DNA from: Absidia repens | Lineage: Eukaryota; Mucoromycota; Mucoromycetes; Mucorales; Cunninghamellaceae | Direction of reading: 5' to 3' | Length of the DNA: 64,000 nucleotides | Assembly: GCA_002105175.1 (NCBI GenBank) | Contig: MCGE01000009.1 | Location: 930,001 to 994,000, forward strand | Shown: positions 59,599-64,000 of the stretch, in pieces | Numbering within the stretch: the stretch's first letter is position 1 | Layout of the letters: each line of letters begins with the position of its first letter | Translations under genes and position numbers: made by a program | Notes under the pieces: generated by a model | Told to the model about the DNA's origin: nothing | Database searches by the model: none | What the model saw: the letters and a program-made list of their open reading frames with translations, nothing else

Positions 59599-60645
59599 AT
59601 GCTGATGTTGTTGTTGTTGTAGCATACCCATGGATGTAGAAGGTGACATATTAGGATACCCCAATTGCTGGTGCCGAACAAAAGGTGATACATTGCCTTG
59701 ATTCATGGTACCGAAAGATTCTATAGAAAGTAAATATAAAAAATTGTTTCTCTCAATATTCCATTTCCCGATCCCCCCCCCTTCTCCTACCCCATAACCT
59801 GTTTTCCTTTTTGTTACCATTGTTACCATTGTTTCCAAAGTTCCCCCAAATAGATTTAGTAGACTATATACCGTATCAACCAGGGAAAAAAAATTAGTCC
59901 CTATGCTACCACACTAGCTTTATTTTTTTTTTCATCAGATAAACTTACATCATCGTATTGTCCAGTGTGGCCAGAGAGCATGCGTCGATCATTCGTGATT
60001 TCATTAGGAGTATTCCAGCCACGACCGTCTTGTTGTTGATCTAACACATACATAAGAATAAGTCATGACGTTGCTCATATTCACCACCGACACATCCAGT
60101 TCGGTATTAGTTTTTCTTACTTGGTGCTTCATGAGGTTTGCTACGGTTATGGTGCAGACCGCGTTCTTCTTCTGGTAAGTTTGCAGTGAACTTGACAGTG
60201 TTAGCAGCAAAATCAAAGTCTTGCCCTATATATCAACCGAAACGAAGCAATACCGTCCTGTTAGTATCTTTTTTGTTGTTGTCATGGTATGTTGTCAGGC
60301 AACCCGACTTACCAATGTTTTCGTCACCAAAAGTTTCGTCGTTCAAATCATCGCCTACTTCTTCAAGTTGATCACCCAGACCATCGTTGATTTCTTCGTC
60401 ATCACCTAGTTCATCACGTAACGAGGCAAAATCATACACATCCGCATCTTCCCTAGCAGCACGTTCCTTTTGAGAAATGCGATGAAGGGTTTCTTCGTCA
60501 ACACCCATCGGAGGAAGACTCGTATTGAAGCTATCGTTTTTCCGCCAGATACATATATCATACATACAAGTGGTTAGTGTCAGCAACATGCCTCGTTCGT
60601 TTGTTTTTGTCTAATGTGTCTTACCCAAAAAAGGAGTCGCCCATC
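57050..60645 (-). CDS. PAT1: Pat1 decapping activator / P-body protein
   Basis: Links deadenylated mRNA, bound by Lsm1-7, to decapping by Dcp2. Thirteen exons: complement of 57050-57188, 57258-57577, 57692-58040, 58126-58200, 58305-58468, 58550-58707, 58784-59057, 59167-59720, 59818-59863, 59949-60040, 60121-60225, 60313-60530 and 60626-60645, giving 837 residues. The N-terminal segment holds MGDSFFGFNTSLPP, then LNDETFGDENIGQDFDFAANT with the conserved DETFG and DFDF elements. KSIWGNFG and a Gln/Met-rich low-complexity middle follow, with LEEIEAEMQR and SLAEVEAAM motifs. The alpha-helical C-terminal domain is KGKKLIPRIIRPLTHDQNL, then FAPPSPEELSLWQDVYSNLF. The last exon ends LHSLGLDASQVSVPL. 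The intron at 59058-59166 has a (TA)n run at about 59125-59143. Confidence 0.93.
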
Positions 60646-61054
60646 AGTTATATCAAATTAAAGAATAAGAATATCGAGTATATTGATGTTACAAAGTCGA
60701 GGAATTCTACAAAATATAAAATGAAAATGGAAGGAAAAAAGTAAGTTTGAGATAGAAAAAAATGGTGTGGAAAAGCGTAGTTCCAACAGAAAAAAAAAAC
60801 AATATACCTAATGTTCAGATAAGAAGGATGTATATTTAATATGTATATAAAATGTACGGAGTAATGGGTGGAAAAAAGTCTACTGTATAAGTGTGGTGGT
60901 GTAAAAAAGAGAGAAAGAGAGAAAACGTAAAGATGGAAAAAAAAAGAAAGAGGAAAAAAGGGAGGGGGAGGCCAAAAAAAAAAAGTCTTTTGCGCAAGCA
61001 GAAACATCCAGTCAACTCAGTGACTGATTTTTGGAGGCACGGGATTGGCCGAAT
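60646..61054. other. Intergenic: PAT1 promoter and GDSL 3' flank
   Basis: AT-rich, purine-rich on the plus strand. A possible minus-strand poly(A) signal for the esterase lies within it. No coding frame is seen. Confidence 0.5.
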
Positions 61055-62459
61055 TTATGCCTCACTCAAAAACCGACGGACTTCACTTGCAAAATGAAAA
61101 TGGACCTTGGTCGTGGCATGTAAATCGTTGACCCAAAAGTAACTAAACCGTATATATGTATACAGAAATACATAAATATACAGTACTGTCATATAATTAG
61201 AGTCCTCGGGTCCTTACTTTTCAATTGGTAGACAGCCATGCTCTTCCGGGTGACGCCAGTCTGGACAATAGCCAGTGACATTTTTAAAACCATACATATC
61301 AGGATGATTCAACATATGATTAAAGATGGACCAAGCATCAATAAAGAAAACACGAATATGTCGATGCTGTTTTGCTATTGATTTTGCCATCTTGTAGAGT
61401 TTTCGGTTGTATTCTGCGGAGAAATATTTTATAATATATGTTATGCGGCGAGAATTGAATCATGCTTACATATCTCGACGACGACCATGACGACCACTAC
61501 GACGACAATACATTTCATTTTTTTTTTTTTACCTTTCACCAAATCATGGATCCTGCTTGCTGTGTCATGAGGAGCCCATTTTGGACTTTTATCAATAGGG
61601 GGTATATTGATCAATACAATGTTTTTTGCATCATGGTGGTATAAGTACGACTATCATAGCACAGCACGAAAAAGATCATCATAATAAATAATAATGCAAA
61701 ACGAGTAAATTTCCTTTTCTGGCGACCGCCACCGCATGTTTATATGTTTATATGTTTGTTTTTGCCGTTTGTCTTACAATCAATTGTCGATATCGATGCA
61801 TCAGCGAGGTTAAGGAAGTAGTTTGGTTATTCACAAGAAGTCCAATATCGTTGATACCTACCCAAATGCTGTACAATGTTTTGTCTTTACAGTATTTGGT
61901 GTCGTTTTGCAAAAAATACCGCGGAAATAGCTCTGTTATTTGTCTACTAACAGAAATAATGCTATATGTAAGCAGAAGCAGCGGATGCAAAAAAATAAAA
62001 ATAAAAATTAATAGATGCAATATGGGAATTTTTTTTTAAACCAACATAATTTTGATGATTACTTTGAGTTCTACACATTAAAAAAAAAGATTAGGCTGAT
62101 TTTATTTTCCATGAACCATCTTCACTTTAGTTTGTTTTTCTTTGTTTCTGTACCTGATGCACCAGCGAATTTTCAATTGGCGCACTATTATAGGCCAAAT
62201 CCCAATTTTTTAAATGCTCGGCCTCGGTAAAGTAATGGATCCAATTGGCACCATTGGTTGAGGAAACATTATTAAAATCGGGATAGGTCATGGTTGGCAA
62301 ATCAAGGTATTCAGTAGTATAAGAATCACCGAAACTGAAAAGAGTGTCCATCTTTTTCAAATGAAATGATGATGATGACCTGTGATTGAAAATGACGGAG
62401 GCCATCAAGCCAGGTATCATCAATACTAGTATTACAACGTTGAGGAATAAAATATACAT
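61055..62459 (-). CDS. Secreted GDSL/SGNH esterase-lipase
   Basis: Model is complement of 61055-61142, 61218-61413, 61533-61650, 61778-61961, 62063-62070 (8 nt) and 62154-62459, giving 299 residues. The hydrophobic start MYILFLNVVILVLMIPGLMA is a signal peptide or anchor. Block I FSFGDSYTT has the nucleophilic Ser. NGANWIHYF matches block II. WVGINDIG is block III with its Asn. YFWVNDLHATTKVHFHF is block V with the catalytic Asp and His. LINIPPIDKSP is also typical of fungal GDSL (CE16-like) enzymes. The 8-nt microexon is needed to keep frame between LVHQ and IISVSRQITELFP; it adds NS plus part of N. Substrate could be acetylated polysaccharide or lipid ester. Confidence 0.87.
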
Positions 62460-63105
62460 GAAAGTGAGAGAAGTAAAAAAAAAAAAAAAAGATAGAGGAC
62501 AAAAATGCTATAATTTCAGAGATAAAAGCGGGGGAGGGAGATGAATGTGGTCCTTTTATAATCGGATGAGAGAACTCGTGGGGTTAATGAGGAAAGGAAG
62601 AGTGGACAGGATATTACGTTTTTTTCTTTCTTTCTTTTTTCCTTCTGCAGGAGACTTCAGGGGTAATACAATAAAGTGGTCAGGACTAATATGTATTTGA
62701 TCACACTCTCTTTCAAACAAGAGGCCGCGGTAAGACGTGCCACATATAATTACAACAACAAAGACAACACACATAAACATTAAAAAAAAAAAGGAACAAA
62801 GATGACAGCTTCCCATGATGACAAGGATGATACAGTTATTACTACTAAATAAGACACAAAACAATACAAATGACAGCTCCGCCTGATGATCATTCCCACA
62901 AAAGACAAAACAAAAAAACAACAACAGTGGGGTAATCATCTGCCTAACCTGATGAAACCCATTGATAATTCGTACTACATATGCAAACGCAAAAAAGTAA
63001 CAAGAAGAAAAAACAATGATTTATTCAGTAATATCAACACAACATCGCTAAAAGTCTACAAATATGTAATAATAATACTAAAAGAATATAATTTATCTAA
63101 ATATT
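62460..63105. other. Intergenic, no gene seen
   Basis: Promoter of the esterase and 3' flank of the acyl-CoA synthetase. It has A-runs at about 62475-62490. A 127-residue minus frame at 62556-62939 is low complexity and unsupported. Confidence 0.5.
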
Positions 63106-63890
63106 CTACAGCTTGGCTTGAGGAGAGTTTGCACCAGCAGGTTTGAAGAAGACATCCACCATTTTACGTCGTTGAATCTTGCCGGTGCCGGTTTTGGGGA
63201 GATGGTCAGTGACGTAGATGCGTTTAGGTACCTTGAATTTGGCGGCCTTGGCATTAACATGGTTCTGCAATTCCTTTTCCACCGCCGCCACATCTGATGA
63301 TGAGGACTTGAGGACCACGGCAGCATGAATTTCTTGACCGTACATTTCATCCGGCACACCAAAACTGACGGCTTCCGCCACATTAGGATGGCTCAACATA
63401 ATGGCATCCACTTCCAACGGCGAGATCTTTTCCCCACCACGATTGATCAGTTCCTTGATACGGCCCGTCAAGATCACATACCCATCTTTGTCCTTTTTGC
63501 CTTGGTCACCGGTCCGGAAGAAGCCATCCTTGGTAAACGATTCCTTGGTCGCCTTGGGATTGTTCAGATAACCCTTGGTCACATTGAGCCCACGGATACA
63601 CACTTCACCTTCGGCCACAGGTAAGCCTTGGTCATTCAGAATCGCCACTTCCACACCTTGGCCAAGTCCCACAGACCCTGGTTTGTGTACGCCGTGCTTG
63701 GGTAATGGGTTCGACGTCATTTGATGTGCCGCTTCCGTCATCGCATATGCTTCCAACACCGGCGCCTTGAAGTGTTCCTCGATCGCATGGAATGTCGCTG
63801 GTGCAAGACTGGACGAGCATGACCGGATGAATCGAATATGAGGGATTTGCTTGGGTGGATTGCGGAGCAGGATTTGATGAATGGTGGGCA
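63106..63890 (-). CDS. Peroxisomal acyl/oxalyl-CoA synthetase, Pcs60-like (5' part beyond the window)
   Basis: Last exon of an AMP-forming acyl-CoA ligase. The rest lies past the right edge behind an intron whose acceptor is TTTGTAG at 63891-63897. The first codon is split. It begins PTIHQILLRNPPKQIPHIRF. The ATP/AMP-binding YAMTEAAHQM, EVCIRGLNVTKGYL, GFFRTGDQG, the hinge GRIKELINRGGEKISPLEVD and the C-terminal catalytic-lysine loop LPKTGTGKIQRRKMV are all present. It ends QAKL. AKL is a PTS1 variant, so the protein should go to peroxisomes, as Pcs60 does. YAMTEAAHQMTSNPLP resembles the oxalyl-CoA synthetase subgroup more than 4-coumarate ligases. The substrate remains an inference. Confidence 0.92.
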
Positions 63891-64000
63891 CTACAAATAA
63901 AATAAAGATATATCAATATATGGGTAAACGTTCACACTACACCCCGTGACTTTTTTCTGTCCGTTTCCAGTAAACACCCCCTCCCCCCCCCGACACACAC

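Overview
The window is nuclear DNA of a filamentous fungus, most likely a Mucoromycota (Mucorales-type) genome. The basis is many short introns (about 50-110 nt, GTAAG-type donors, TAG/CAG acceptors), AT-rich spacers full of homopolymer A/T runs, CAA/CAG glutamine repeats, and typical fungal proteins: Pat1, a Pho80-like cyclin, Ies6, a Dal5-like permease, a Ctr copper transporter and an alpha-arrestin. The species cannot be named from the sequence alone. Most gene models below were spliced by hand, and reading phase was checked across every junction.

Layout. 1.8-4.6 kb: cytosolic glutamyl-tRNA synthetase (-). 5.4-10.1 kb: metal-handling group of a ferric/cupric reductase-like gene (reading frame broken in its N-terminal half), a Ctr copper transporter and a small four-helix membrane protein (all +). 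10.2-14.6 kb: large Bre4/aromatic-acid-exporter-like membrane protein (+) with one apparent single-base frameshift. 15.2-18.2 kb: Pho80-like cyclin and SET-domain lysine methyltransferase (-). The latter shares a 160-bp divergent promoter with PUS3 (+, 18.4-19.7 kb). 19.7-28.8 kb: gene-poor, repeat-rich stretch holding one tRNA-Glu(UUC) gene and decayed copies of two repeat families. 28.8-32.4 kb: Dal5-type MFS permease and mitochondrial Mrs2 magnesium channel (+). 32.4-35.2 kb: second repeat-rich spacer. 35.2-37.6 kb: divergent pair RPT2 (-) and IES6 (+), both with an intron at the start codon. 38.6-47.6 kb (all +): LEA2-like membrane protein, alpha-arrestin, Pap1-type bZIP factor and a carotenoid-cleavage-oxygenase homologue. 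49.3-53.9 kb: GATA-finger protein (-) divergent from ribosomal protein eL20 (+). 54.8 kb: small serine-rich unknown (+). 56.5-62.5 kb (-): a 50-residue two-exon unknown, PAT1 and a secreted GDSL/SGNH esterase. 63.1 kb to the right edge (-): 3' part of a Pcs60-like acyl-CoA synthetase ending in AKL.

The most unusual item is the carotenoid-oxygenase homologue at 45.1-47.6 kb. The fold signatures are well conserved, yet all four iron-binding histidine positions are replaced (Asn, Asn, Asn, Gly/Arg), and it carries a 123-residue acidic N-terminal extension encoded by one separate exon. It looks like a non-catalytic member of the family, possibly a sensor or binding protein. Other points worth checking: a start codon assembled only by splicing (IES6), an ATG-only first exon (RPT2), an apparent 8-nt microexon in the GDSL esterase, and a dispersed repeat family of about 350 bp with at least seven copies.
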